Counted from the first letter of the stretch, positions 8,401 through 16,550 are shown. The stretch: 41,655 nucleotides of DNA from Enterococcus_E cecorum_B (GCA_946499615.1 CAMMST010000017.1:1-41655); one strand, 5' to 3'. Program-made: numbers and translations. The notes: generated by a model from the sequence alone, not told the origin.

Positions 8401-9684
8401 TTGATGCTTATTATCCGTTGTGTCATAACTAGTTCCAGTCACACTTGTTGGTGTATCTATTTTATCGTCTTTGATTTGGTTACCATTTTCATCAACATAA
8501 TGTACAGTTACTGAGGCTGATGGTAAACGTAATGAAAGGCGGAATAAATCATCATTTGAAGTTATGAACTCTTTTTTAGGATCATTTTCATGTCGATATT
8601 CTTCTCGCCAATGCTTATTTAATCCATTTGTACCATCGGCCATCAACGGATCTGATTCATTATTTCTAAAATAATTTTCAGAGGTCCCATAAGTTTCTGT
8701 TGGGAAAGCCGAATATGGTGTAGCAGAATGATATACCTTAAATGAGATTTCTTTTACATCACCTAGCACTTGAATCGAACCCGTTCCAGCTGGTACTAAT
8801 TTAGGCGAATTTGTATTATATTCACTAGTGTCATACTCGATATCCTTCTCTCCATCATTTAAGACAGCTCTGTAATACGTATTACGCTCTTTTACACGAA
8901 TTTCTTTACTACTATCAGTAAGGTTAACACCACTAGCAGTTTTTAGAGACACATCTGAATCAAGCAATTCTAAAACAGTACTATTAAAAGAACCTCGAGC
9001 ATATACGATATTTCCATGATAGAAATAATCTGTAGAGATTGATCCACCAATCCCTGACACATCAATAACTGGATTAGTAACGACTTTATCAAAACTAATC
9101 TTTAATATCGCGATAGGAAAATCTCCATTGAAGTTATATTTCCTAGACCAGTCATTCCCACCTTCATCTGGAGCTGGTTGTGTATATATTCCTAAAGCAG
9201 GCATTTCACTTGGATTTGGATTACCAATAAACATATCGCTTGTTGCGGCATAACTAGCTTGATCATCGCCCTCTTGTAAAACAGAAATCCCTTCATAAGC
9301 ATCTTTTAACGGAGTCATCGTAACAGTTGCATTTACTTCATTGTTGTCATCTCCAATAGTTGTTGTTGCTAATTTATAGGCTTCTGTAGTGTTATCTCGA
9401 TTAATTAGTAAATCACTGATATTATTATTTAAAGAAATTCGATCTACCAAAGTCCATTCTTTGTTAATTAGTAATGGATTGGTTTGATAATTATAGGTAT
9501 CGGTACCAGATGTAGTATCTGCACTTTCAGCCGCAAAGACCACAGCGTTTTGATTATTGGCAATCACCGGAGTCGCAATCATCGTACCTAACAATACACT
9601 ACCAATAATAAATGACGCAGCACCCCCGCCACCTTTTTTCTTCTTAAGGCCAAATTTTAATTGACGCTCTGTTTGATTTCTCAC
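5434..9684 (-). CDS. MucBP-repeat, LPXTG-anchored cell-surface adhesin
   Basis: About 1,416 residues. The N-terminus carries a YSIRK-like secretion signal, here FGLKKKKGGGGAASFIIGS, followed by a hydrophobic core. A non-repetitive region of about 400 residues follows and may be the ligand-binding head. Then come many MucBP-type modules, marked by the recurring VTYVY ends and VDENGN/VDTEGK starts. The C-terminus has LPKTG (about residue 1381), a hydrophobic stretch and a KFKK charged tail, so sortase A should link it to peptidoglycan. MucBP modules are known from mucus-binding proteins of gut and oral lactobacilli. I chose the GTG at 9684, which has a GGGGG ribosome site 8 bases ahead. The frame stays open upstream to an ATG at 9789, but the promoter lies inside that extension, and the ATG at 9699 has no ribosome site. 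Confidence 0.93.
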   Translation of the reverse strand: MRNQTERQLKFGLKKKKGGGGAASFIIGSVLLGTMIATPVIANNQNAVVFAAESADTTSGTDTYNYQTNPLLINKEWTLVDRISLNNNISDLLINRDNTTEAYKLATTTIGDDNNEVNATVTMTPLKDAYEGISVLQEGDDQASYAATSDMFIGNPNPSEMPALGIYTQPAPDEGGNDWSRKYNFNGDFPIAILKISFDKVVTNPVIDVSGIGGSISTDYFYHGNIVYARGSFNSTVLELLDSDVSLKTASGVNLTDSSKEIRVKERNTYYRAVLNDGEKDIEYDTSEYNTNSPKLVPAGTGSIQVLGDVKEISFKVYHSATPYSAFPTETYGTSENYFRNNESDPLMADGTNGLNKHWREEYRHENDPKKEFITSNDDLFRLSLRLPSASVTVHYVDENGNQIKDDKIDTPTSVTGTSYDTTDNKHQEIQGKDGKYYTLLPEEKAVKEGSAAETGTLKDKNLEVTYVYQLNGAVKERHVIKDTETELFNEDGTETARTLAEPGSKIGTAYQGEQKSTTLYDADGNMYKPTDDKDGREDNASGVVTAAEQTVTFEYEPVKGNVVVNYEDEEGNPIPGVDAKDVVRDGNVTKEGNPYNTTTETYRPQTVTATDGTVYELVKETPKDGSAPAKGTVKEGTQEVTYVYKKVPAHKVTVTYVDTEGKEIKAPVVDEASLQEGKAYDTAVDNRPQTIEFEGKKYEFVKHEENSASETGTMADKDLTVTYVYRLVEEKPEIKGGEVKERHVIQGTETELVDENGQATSAIVKAADSEIGEAYSTQPKEGYLYDAQGNAYKAIGDNDGREDNAQGKVTDKAQTVTFEYTPVKGNVVVHYVDENGNTIPGVNSQDVKEGNVTKSGTPYDTTTQQFRPQTVVATDGTKYELVSTTPKAGSASATGNLVEGTQEVTYVYRKVVEQNPEVKGGQVVERHVIQGTETELVDANGQATTAVVKEARSTIGEAYSAQPKSGYLYDAQGNAYKAIGDNDGRENNAQGKVTELNQTVTFEYTPVKGNVVVHYVDENGNTIPGVNSQDVKEGNVTKSGTPYDTTTQQFRPQTVVATDGTKYELVSTTPKAGSASATGNLVEGTQEVTYVYRKVVEQNPEVKGGQVVERHVIQGTETELVDANGQATTAVVKEARSTIGEAYSAQPKSGYLYDAQGNAYKAIGDNDGRENNARGKVTELNQTVTFEYAPVKGNVIVDYVDEAGNPIPGVPAKDVVSGNVTKEGNPYDTRTAQFRPQIIISSDGTRYELVSTTPKDGSAFAKGNIKEGTQTVTYVYRKVATHTVTINYVDTDGNTIKQSVVDETALVNGEAYDTTDEGDKPKEIKVNGKVYELVKITEDSAPEKGKMGDKDLSVTYVYKLKQKATTVKSSKSAPASKNQLPKTGSNQTNPVVGVMSLAMASLLAIVSKFKKEETK
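6121..7224 (-). repeat. Two 552-bp tandem copies inside the MucBP gene
   Basis: The blocks 6121-6672 and 6673-7224 are the same length (552 bp, 184 codons). They read as identical by eye over roughly 500 bases, with only a few differences near the left edge of the first copy. Each encodes one long repeat containing the ERHVIQGTETELVD segment and the paired MucBP modules. The near-identity implies recent duplication or active gene conversion, so copy number may differ between strains. Confidence 0.92.
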
Positions 9685-9745
9685 TTCTTCATCCCCCATA
9701 TTCAAATTGATATTTTTAAATGAGTAAATATACACTCTAACTGGA

Positions 9746-9774
9746 AATATAAATGACATTTCAATTGCTGTCAA
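9746..9774 (-). promoter_or_regulatory. Strong promoter of the MucBP adhesin gene
   Basis: Perfect TTGACA (9769-9774) and TATATT (9746-9751) with 17-base spacing on the minus strand. The expected transcript start is near 9739, which gives a leader of about 55 bases to the GTG at 9684 and excludes the longer open frame as the true start. Confidence 0.75.
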
Positions 9775-9860
9775 ATATTTTATTCTCAATATGTAAACCT
9801 TAAGTTGTCATACTAATTTTTCGAATAATAAATAACTAAAAATATTATTATTTTAAAAAC

Positions 9861-9884
9861 AAAAAAGGACCATAAAGCCCTTTT
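9861..9884 (-). terminator. Rho-independent terminator of the TetR-family gene
   Basis: On the minus strand AAAAGGGC and GTCCTTTT form an 8-bp stem (one G-U pair) with a 6-base loop, followed by a T run. It begins 16 bases after the regulator stop codon. Confidence 0.7.
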
Positions 9885-9899
9885 CTTTCCCAGTAACAA

Positions 9900-10445
9900 C
9901 TATTCATTTTCTATATACTTTTTCACCATATCTAGCCAAACAGCCTCAATCTCTTCTTCAGTTAAATTTTCATCCATTTGACTCTTTTCAATTATCCCTA
10001 AAATCGAAATCATTAATTTTGAAAATATCACTTTTTTTGCATCTTCGTCCTTTTCATAAAAATATCTACCTACTAATAAATATTTTAAGAAAAAAGTTTC
10101 ATACAACTGATACATCAGCTTAGGATTTCCCGAGGTATCTTGCCAGCATAAATAATATTTCTGTGGATTTTTCAAATAATATTTAATGATTTTAACTGGA
10201 AAACACACTAAAGGATGGTGCTCTTCACGACATTTTTTCGTACTTGTGATTGACTCATGAAATAAACGATAGACAACCTCATCCTTTACCTCTTGAAAAT
10301 TATTGAACTGATTATAAATTGGTTGTGTCGAGATTTGCATATAAGTTGCTAAGCGTTTGGCCGATAAGTTTTCAAAACCATATCGCATGACCATACGATA
10401 AGCTGACTCTATGAATTTTTCGCGTTTATAAATTCTTTTTCTCAT
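9900..10445 (-). CDS. TetR/AcrR-family transcriptional regulator
   Basis: A 181-residue protein with the TetR-type N-terminal helix-turn-helix at about residues 10-55 (FENLSAKRLATYMQISTQPI, then YNQF), followed by an unassigned helical ligand domain rich in aromatic residues. I start it at the ATG at 10445, which has an AGGGGG site at 10451-10456. A longer in-frame start at 10472 lacks a ribosome site. It lies between the MucBP adhesin and the ABC exporter, all on one strand but each with its own terminator. An imperfect inverted repeat directly upstream (10473-10538) suggests autoregulation. The ligand is unknown. Control of the neighbouring adhesin or exporter is only an inference from proximity. 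Confidence 0.88.
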   Translation of the reverse strand: MRKRIYKREKFIESAYRMVMRYGFENLSAKRLATYMQISTQPIYNQFNNFQEVKDEVVYRLFHESITSTKKCREEHHPLVCFPVKIIKYYLKNPQKYYLCWQDTSGNPKLMYQLYETFFLKYLLVGRYFYEKDEDAKKVIFSKLMISILGIIEKSQMDENLTEEEIEAVWLDMVKKYIENE

Positions 10446-10472
10446 CGGTTCCCCCTCATCCACATTTTTCAT

Positions 10473-10538
10473 GAAATTAAGAAAAAAGTCATTTCATTCA
10501 AGATGCATGATTCTAAAATCTACCTTTCTCTTAATTTT
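10473..10538. repeat. Imperfect inverted repeat upstream of the TetR-family gene
   Basis: Left arm GAAATTAAGAAAAAAGT (10473-10489) and right arm ACCTTTCTCTTAATTTT (10522-10538) are complementary at about 14 of 17 positions. They enclose a 32-base spacer with a central ATGCAT. The repeat starts about 28 bases ahead of the regulator ATG, a plausible operator or leader hairpin. Confidence 0.35.
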
Positions 10539-10956
10539 AAGCTCTTTCTTATTACAATTAAATAACTAAATTTCAAATAAGATTTTGAATTTTTTTATAA
10601 TTATTTTTATTTTTCTAATATTATCATTTTGAACCATAAAAAAATAAACAAAAAGATAAAATCATTAAATAATTTGCTTTTATATACTTAAAAATAAATC
10701 GTATATCCAATTTCACCTAAATTTTAGCACTATTTAACAAATATATTTTTATCATATAATTACAATTCATATCATTTATTTCATAATTCGTACTATAATT
10801 AACAGAAAATTTAACAGAATTCACGCAAAAATTCTCTCATCTATTTTTCATTTTTGTCTCATAATAAAAAGACGATTCAATATCATATAGTTATCAAAGT
10901 TTACATAGTCGTGTATTTTTCTCTTTCATCAAGTGTTGTCATAAAGTTACGGATAC
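10539..10956. other. AT-rich non-coding stretch between the TetR gene and the ABC exporter
   Basis: About 420 bases of very AT-rich DNA (roughly 80 percent by eye). I find no credible coding frame, no RNA gene and no clear repeat. A TATAAT at about 10793 on the plus strand lacks a good -35 box. The 3' transcription boundary of the ABC gene lies just to its right. Confidence 0.5.
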
Positions 10957-10990
10957 AAAAAAAGAGAGCAGCAATAATAACTGTCTCTCA
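10957..10990 (-). terminator. Rho-independent terminator of the ABC exporter gene
   Basis: GAGAG and CAG arms (10964-10971 with 10981-10989) form a stem with one bulge and a 9-base loop, with T runs in both orientations. It lies about 32 bases after the transporter stop codon. Confidence 0.75.
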
Positions 10991-11022
10991 AAAAAATTTT
11001 TAAATCTATAAATTCGCTCATT

Positions 11023-12609
11023 CTATGATAGATATACTTTTTTTAATTCAAGTCCCTCAATGAATTTATGGGTAACTAACAATACAATTTTTGATTCTTT
11101 CAACTTATTTAGTATTTGAGCAATTGAATCATCTAAACCTTCATGTAAATTGGAGAAGGGTTCATCTAATATTAGTAATGAACTATCTGGCTTCGTTACT
11201 GCAACTAAAAATTGCATTATCTGTCTTTGTCCTCCAGAAAGTTCACTTAATCTGACTGAATATAAATCCCGTATTGAAATTTGTGCAGTAGATAGCAATG
11301 ATTGATAAGCTGATTCTGTTAATATTTTTTCTAATTTCTCCATTGATAAGTAGGTTGTTAGAAATTCTCCAACAGTAATCTCCTGAGTTTGCTCATTTTG
11401 CAACATAGTGGATATGGCTTTATCACGTAGTACGAATGTATTTATTTCATCGATTGAATATCCATTATAAATGATATCTCCTTGAAATTTATCTTGATAA
11501 ACCCCAATCAACGTATACAATAGCGTTGATTTACCAACTCCATTTTCACCAACTAGCTGATAAATATTACCTAGAACAAAATTTAATGTCAGGGGATGTT
11601 CATAAAGCAGCTCATTTTCCATCATAATATTCACATCAAATAATTGAATCTGCTCAATTCTGCTTAACTCTTGCTGGCCTTTGTCATCTTCAGCTAGGTC
11701 TTGTATTTCAATCATTCGACTTTTGGCAATTTGATATTCTTGATAAATCAATTGAAACGAGAGAATCTGCTCAAGATAGGACAGCATCTTCATAAAATAT
11801 TGCATGATTGCAACAAAGAAGCCCACAGATAATCTTCCAGCAAAAATCATTCCTGCTCCAATCACAAAAAATCCTAGTTGTGCTAAAAGTGTAATTGCTA
11901 ATTGGATCGTTGATAAAAAATATTTTAGCCAGTAATGTTTAAGCATCGTATTCGACAATGATTGCCGTTGATGATTCAGACGACCAAACTCCAGCTGTTG
12001 ACTTCCTTTACTTTTAATTTCTAAAATACGTTGAAAAAATTGATTCCGTAATGCATACAATCGATTGCCTTGATCCATTACATTATATAAAGTCTCATTC
12101 AATTTTGGTTGAAGCTTATAATAAATTGCTAAATATAAAAAGAGCAAGCCAACAAAAATCAATAAAAAATAAAGACTAATGCGACTAATTAAAATCAAAG
12201 TAATCATCAAGTAAGCTAGTCCACAAATAAATTGCGGAAGCGAAATATATACAAATTGTAGTATTTTTTCAACATCTTCACTTACTCGCTGATGTAAATA
12301 ATTTTGATCATATTTCATAATCGATAGTGTTTTCTTTGAAATAAATGATTGTACGAATTCATTTTGTTTCTCAATAACCAAATCTGGTATCTTAAAATAA
12401 TTCATCTTTGACTGAAAGGAAGATACAATCATCTGTGCTAAAAATAGAAGCGCTAAAATCACGATAGACCTTATTAATAAGCTAGCTTCTTTATGAATGA
12501 ATTGGTTAATAATCACCCCTTCTGCATATGGCGTTATAATTTCAAAACTTCCCATACACAAAAATAAAAACACTTGCAACCCAACAACCTTTTTATCAAT
12601 TAATTTCAT
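11023..12609 (-). CDS. ABC transporter with fused membrane and ATPase domains (exporter half-transporter)
   Basis: A 528-residue protein. Six hydrophobic segments lie within about residues 8-275, and the nucleotide-binding domain starts near 320. Walker A GENGVGKST is at 354-362, a Q-loop glutamine near 404, signature LSGGQ at 457-461, Walker B LLILDEP at 478-484 and the switch His at 514. The D-loop region reads SNLHEGLD instead of the usual SALD. Such half-transporters work as dimers and export peptides, lipids or drugs. The start at 12609 is set by an AGGAGATG site; a longer frame to 12666 runs back into the promoter. It stands alone with its own promoter and terminator and has no immunity or peptide gene beside it, so the substrate is open. 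Confidence 0.9.
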   Translation of the reverse strand: MKLIDKKVVGLQVFLFLCMGSFEIITPYAEGVIINQFIHKEASLLIRSIVILALLFLAQMIVSSFQSKMNYFKIPDLVIEKQNEFVQSFISKKTLSIMKYDQNYLHQRVSEDVEKILQFVYISLPQFICGLAYLMITLILISRISLYFLLIFVGLLFLYLAIYYKLQPKLNETLYNVMDQGNRLYALRNQFFQRILEIKSKGSQQLEFGRLNHQRQSLSNTMLKHYWLKYFLSTIQLAITLLAQLGFFVIGAGMIFAGRLSVGFFVAIMQYFMKMLSYLEQILSFQLIYQEYQIAKSRMIEIQDLAEDDKGQQELSRIEQIQLFDVNIMMENELLYEHPLTLNFVLGNIYQLVGENGVGKSTLLYTLIGVYQDKFQGDIIYNGYSIDEINTFVLRDKAISTMLQNEQTQEITVGEFLTTYLSMEKLEKILTESAYQSLLSTAQISIRDLYSVRLSELSGGQRQIMQFLVAVTKPDSSLLILDEPFSNLHEGLDDSIAQILNKLKESKIVLLVTHKFIEGLELKKVYLS

Positions 12610-12637
12610 TTTCCATCTCCTAATTTTTGTTATCTTT

Positions 12638-12666
12638 AAATTATCATCTAAACCTAAACCAGTCAA
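12638..12666 (-). promoter_or_regulatory. Promoter of the ABC exporter gene
   Basis: TTGACT (12661-12666) and TAATTT (12638-12643) with 17-base spacing on the minus strand, about 30 bases before the ATG. It starts directly after the fruA terminator. Confidence 0.6.
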
Positions 12667-12701
12667 TAAAAAAATGCCTAGCGCAGGGAAAGGCTAGGCA
12701 T
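12667..12701 (-). terminator. Rho-independent terminator of the fructose operon
   Basis: On the minus strand ATGCCTAGC and GCTAGGCAT arms (12674-12701) form a strong stem followed by seven T. It lies 36 bases after the fruA stop. Confidence 0.92.
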
Positions 12702-12737
12702 AAGGTGAAATATATATTTTTTTTGGCTAAACGTAAA

Positions 12738-14684
12738 TTAGTCGACTTTCTTTTTCAATGCACCGAATAATAAACCTGAAACGATTGCACCGATTAAGAT
12801 AAACGCTAAGTATAATAATGGTTTAGATACTAACAAGATTACGAAGATACCACCGTGTGGGGCCATTAATTTAATACCAGTTAAACCAACTAAAGCACCC
12901 GCAACTGCAGAACCTGCCATGAAACTTGGAATCGCGCGAATTGGGTCAGCAGCCGCAAATGGAATCGCACCTTCTGTAATAAATGAAAGACCCATAACGA
13001 TATTTGATAAACCAGCTTCTTGTTCTTGTTTTGTAAATTTGTCTTTGAATAATAATGTTGCGATAAATACAGCAATTGGAGGAACCATACCACCAGCCAT
13101 AACAGCCGCCATAATTACTGAACCACCTGTAGCCACAGAAGCAGCTAAGGTACCAGTACCAAAGACATAAGCCGCTTTGTTGAAAGGACCACCCATATCG
13201 ATAGCCATCATACCACCTAAAACAAGTCCCATCAAGACAGCAGAACCACCTGATAAACCTTCAAGGAAGTTGTTTAAGCCTGTGTTGATAGCAGCCATAG
13301 GAATGTTTACGAATAACATCAAGAATCCAGTGATACATACACCAAATAATGGATATAATAGGATAGATTTAATACCATCCAATGAACGAGGTAGACCTGA
13401 TAATAGTTTTCTTAAGACTAAGATTACCCCACCAGCTAAGAAACCACCGACTAATGCACCTAAAAATCCAGAAGGCACACCTGCTAAAGCTAAGGTTTTT
13501 TCACCGCCAGCAGCAAATGGTACTTTACCCCAAGCTAAACCACTTGAAGCGATTGAACCAGCAACGAATCCTGCAACTAAACCTGGTTTTTCAGCGATAG
13601 AAAATGCGATATATCCAGCTAAGATTGGTAGCATGAAACCAAATGCCACACCCCCAATATTTTTGAATAGAGATGAAATTTCATGATAAGTACCTAAATT
13701 GCTTAATTGATCTTTTGGTACACCCATGATGTTATCAAGTAAGAAGGCAATCGCAATCATAATACCGCCGCCGATAACGAACGGAAGCATTTGTGATACA
13801 CCGGCCATTAAGTGTTTATAAAACGCAGCACCTAAGCCTTGTTTTGAATCACTTGCAGTTTCAACGGCACCTTCACCATTTGATTGATAGACTTCAGCTT
13901 TTTCATCTAAAATAATTTGAATTAATTCTTCTGATTTTTTGATACCATCAGCTACTGGGCGACTTAAGACACGTTTACCAGCAAAACGAGGCATTTCAAC
14001 TGATTTATCAGCTGCAATGATAACCCCTTTCGCACGAGCAATTTCATCAGCAGTCAAACGGTTCGCAACCCCAGAAGCACCATTTGTTTCAACTTTAATA
14101 TCGACGCCCATTTTTTCTGCAGTTTGTTTTAATTTATCTTCTGCCATGTATGTATGAGCGATACCTGTAGGACAAGCTGTTACTGCTACGATAAATGGAC
14201 GATCACCGCTTGCTGTTGATTCATGTTTTTCTTCTGATTCTTCAGCAAACAAGGCACGAACTTCATCTGGTGTAGAGGCTTGTTTTAAACTTGCAACAAA
14301 ATCAGCATCGACTAACTTACGTGAAAGTGCGGCTAATGCTTGTAAGTGGGTGTCATTTGCTCCATCTGGTGCAGCAATCATAAAGAATAGATAAGTTGGT
14401 TGACCATCTAATGCTTCATAATCCACACCTACTTGGCTTTTCGCAAACAATACAGTTGCTTCTTTAACCGCTGCATTTTTGGCATGAGGCATTGCAATTC
14501 CATCGCCTAGGCCTGTAGATGTTTGTGCTTCACGAGCTAAGATACCATCTTTAAAAGTCTTGACATCAGAGATACGGCCAACTTGGTACAATTTTTCGAC
14601 CATTTCATCAATCGCAGCTTGTTTTGTCGTTGCTTTTAAATCCATGATCATTGCGTCTTTAATCAATAAATCCGTAATTTCCAT
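12738..14684 (-). CDS. fruA: Fructose-specific PTS permease, fused EIIA-EIIB-EIIC
   Basis: A 648-residue three-domain PTS enzyme II that imports fructose as fructose 1-phosphate. EIIA covers about residues 1-147, with the phospho-accepting His67 in GIAMPHAK. EIIB starts near 163, with Cys171 in VTACPTGIAHT. EIIC runs from about 285 to the end, with many membrane segments beginning at the LMAGVSQMLPFVIGG region. The ATG has an AGGAGG site. It is the last gene of fruR-fruK-fruA, 25 bases after fruK, and its product feeds the kinase next to it. The domain order A-B-C and the length are normal for Firmicute FruA. Confidence 0.97.
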   Translation of the reverse strand: MEITDLLIKDAMIMDLKATTKQAAIDEMVEKLYQVGRISDVKTFKDGILAREAQTSTGLGDGIAMPHAKNAAVKEATVLFAKSQVGVDYEALDGQPTYLFFMIAAPDGANDTHLQALAALSRKLVDADFVASLKQASTPDEVRALFAEESEEKHESTASGDRPFIVAVTACPTGIAHTYMAEDKLKQTAEKMGVDIKVETNGASGVANRLTADEIARAKGVIIAADKSVEMPRFAGKRVLSRPVADGIKKSEELIQIILDEKAEVYQSNGEGAVETASDSKQGLGAAFYKHLMAGVSQMLPFVIGGGIMIAIAFLLDNIMGVPKDQLSNLGTYHEISSLFKNIGGVAFGFMLPILAGYIAFSIAEKPGLVAGFVAGSIASSGLAWGKVPFAAGGEKTLALAGVPSGFLGALVGGFLAGGVILVLRKLLSGLPRSLDGIKSILLYPLFGVCITGFLMLFVNIPMAAINTGLNNFLEGLSGGSAVLMGLVLGGMMAIDMGGPFNKAAYVFGTGTLAASVATGGSVIMAAVMAGGMVPPIAVFIATLLFKDKFTKQEQEAGLSNIVMGLSFITEGAIPFAAADPIRAIPSFMAGSAVAGALVGLTGIKLMAPHGGIFVILLVSKPLLYLAFILIGAIVSGLLFGALKKKVD

Positions 14685-14709
14685 TTTAATCCTCCTAGAT
14701 TTTTAACGA

Positions 14710-15621
14710 TTATAGTTTTGTAATCTTCACTTCTGGTAATAATTCTTGAATAAATTCACCGGTTGCTAAGTCATCTGAAAAAGCAGTGGCACTTCCGCAA
14801 GCAACTCCCCATTTGAAACTTTCAACAGGATCTTGCGTTTTAGAATATTCGCCGATAAAACCTGCAATCATTGAATCTCCTGCACCTACAGAGTTTTTCA
14901 ATTCACGTTTTAAGACATTGGTTTGATAGACACCTTGTTGTGTAAATAATAAAGCGCCATCGCCAGCCATTGAAATAATTACGTTTTGGGCACCATCGGC
15001 TAACATTTTCTTACCATAAGTAATGATGTCATCCAATCCGCTGAATGTTGTATTGTATAATTCAGCTAATTCATGATTGTTTGGCTTCACTAATAATGGT
15101 TTTTTAGGAAGTGCGGCTAAAAGGTCTGCACCTGTCGTATCAATGACGAAATCAGCTTCTTTATCTTTAATAATTTCAATAAGTTCTTGATAAAATCCTT
15201 GAGCCAATCCCGCAGGTAAACTACCAGCTAATACGACGATATCCCCTTTTTGGACTTTGGCTAAAGAAGCTTTTAGTTGACTAATTTCTTCATCAGTTAA
15301 AACAGGACCCTGACCATTGATTTCAGTCTCTTCACCTGCCTTCAATTTGATATTAATTCGAGTATCTGATTGAATGGCTGTGAAATCTGTTAAAATCTCT
15401 TCTTCATTTAAGCAGTCCTCGATAAATTTACCAGTAAATCCACCTAAGAATCCTAAAGCCGTACTTTTCGCATCAATACGTTTTAAGATTCGTGATACAT
15501 TGATTCCTTTACCACCTGGGAATTTCGCATCGCTTTTCATACGGTTCACACTACCAATTTCTAGTGCATCAACACGTACAATGTAGTCAATAGATGGATT
15601 TAATGTCATTGTGTAAATCAT
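14710..15621 (-). CDS. fruK: 1-phosphofructokinase
   Basis: A 303-residue PfkB-family sugar kinase that turns fructose 1-phosphate into fructose 1,6-bisphosphate with ATP. The N-terminus MIYTMTLNPSIDY is typical of FruK/LacC. The first PfkB signature is seen as PGGKGINVSR (about 35-44) and the second as NSVGAGDSMIAGF, with the catalytic base Asp249. Its ATG overlaps the fruR stop codon (ATGA), so translation is coupled. The substrate is set by the neighbouring fructose permease and DeoR-type repressor. A tagatose 6-phosphate kinase role is possible in the family but not favoured here. Confidence 0.96.
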   Translation of the reverse strand: MIYTMTLNPSIDYIVRVDALEIGSVNRMKSDAKFPGGKGINVSRILKRIDAKSTALGFLGGFTGKFIEDCLNEEEILTDFTAIQSDTRINIKLKAGEETEINGQGPVLTDEEISQLKASLAKVQKGDIVVLAGSLPAGLAQGFYQELIEIIKDKEADFVIDTTGADLLAALPKKPLLVKPNNHELAELYNTTFSGLDDIITYGKKMLADGAQNVIISMAGDGALLFTQQGVYQTNVLKRELKNSVGAGDSMIAGFIGEYSKTQDPVESFKWGVACGSATAFSDDLATGEFIQELLPEVKITKL

Positions 15622-16373
15622 GATGAAACCTCCGTAATTCTTGTTTGCAATTGCATTTTTTTGATGATTTCTTTTGGCGCCTTACTTGTGATGATTTCCG
15701 CTTGAGATAAATCAGCAACATGTGTAAAAGCAGTTTGCTGAAACTTCGAACCATCAAGTAAGACAAAAGACATCTGACTTTGAGCAATTGCGAGTTTCTT
15801 AATCATCGCTTCTTCTGGATCGGGTGTGGTAAAGCCATTTTCCAGATGCGCCCCATTCATCCCCATGAAAGCTTTGTTAAAACGAAATTGTTGTAACTGA
15901 CTTGCTGTAGAAAATCCGGTAATTGCATTGGTTGATAATTTGATTGTGCCACCTAATATGACCGTTTCGATATTTTTTTCAACTAACAAGGCGGCATGCT
16001 TAACTGAATTCGTAACGACTTTAATCCCTAAATCTGGCTCAATAAATGGGATCATCGCCATTGTAGAAGTGCCAGCATCCAAGTAAATGACATCTTTTGG
16101 TTTGATCAAATTCGCAGCATAACGTCCAATCGCTAACTTCTCATCATGGAATTTTGCTTCTTTTTCCATCATATTGGCTTCAAAATTTAATTGTTGCTTC
16201 TTCTTAGCCCCACCATGTACACGAATTAAGAGTCCTTGATTCTCCAAATGTTGTAAATCACGACGAATAGTTGACTCAGAGGCTTCTAAAGGTTCAATTA
16301 GTTCAGCAATGGTGATGATGTCATTTTCTTCCAAAGTGGATAGAATCCTTTGTTGGCGTTCATCTGTAAGCAT
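15618..16373 (-). CDS. fruR: DeoR-family repressor of the fructose operon
   Basis: A 251-residue DeoR-type regulator. The N-terminal winged helix has the motif ESTIRRDLQHLENQG (about 33-47). The C-terminal sugar-phosphate sensor domain has DAGTSTMAM and the GG motif near 140. Relatives sense fructose 1-phosphate and release the operator, inducing fruRKA. It is the first gene of the operon, with a GGAGGTGA ribosome site, and it overlaps fruK by four bases. Its own promoter lies 24 bases upstream of its start codon, so autoregulation is likely. Confidence 0.95.
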   Translation of the reverse strand: MLTDERQQRILSTLEENDIITIAELIEPLEASESTIRRDLQHLENQGLLIRVHGGAKKKQQLNFEANMMEKEAKFHDEKLAIGRYAANLIKPKDVIYLDAGTSTMAMIPFIEPDLGIKVVTNSVKHAALLVEKNIETVILGGTIKLSTNAITGFSTASQLQQFRFNKAFMGMNGAHLENGFTTPDPEEAMIKKLAIAQSQMSFVLLDGSKFQQTAFTHVADLSQAEIITSKAPKEIIKKMQLQTRITEVSS

Positions 16374-16396
16374 TTACACTCACCTCCCACGAATGT

Positions 16397-16425
16397 ATAG
16401 TATCATACTCATATCAATAAATCAA
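16397..16425 (-). promoter_or_regulatory. Promoter of the fruRKA operon
   Basis: TTGATT (16420-16425) and TACTAT (16397-16402) with 17-base spacing on the minus strand, just ahead of fruR. TGAT elements repeated around the -35 may contribute to FruR binding, but no clear operator was delimited. Confidence 0.65.
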
Positions 16426-16461
16426 TCATAAACGAGCAAAAAACTTCAAAAATAATCGCGT

Positions 16462-16475
16462 TGGAAACGGTTTTA
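16462..16475. promoter_or_regulatory. cre-like catabolite control (CcpA) site upstream of fruR
   Basis: TGGAAACGGTTTTA matches the cre consensus TGNAARCGNWWWCA at 13 of 14 positions; the single mismatch is T in place of C. It lies about 37 bases upstream of the fruR -35 box and about 75 bases before the -35 of the divergent corA-like gene. Catabolite control of fructose uptake is common in this group. Confidence 0.6.
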
Positions 16476-16550
16476 AGATAGACTTCTTTCAAAATCAAGC
16501 ATTTTTACTTCAATTTCCGTCAAATAAATAATAAAAATTTTTATGATTAG

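Noticed and set aside
13177..13686. Open frame of 169 codons on the plus strand inside fruA
   Set aside because: It is antisense to a well-recognised EIIC domain, has no ribosome site, and its proline/alanine-rich product is the usual mirror of membrane-protein codons.
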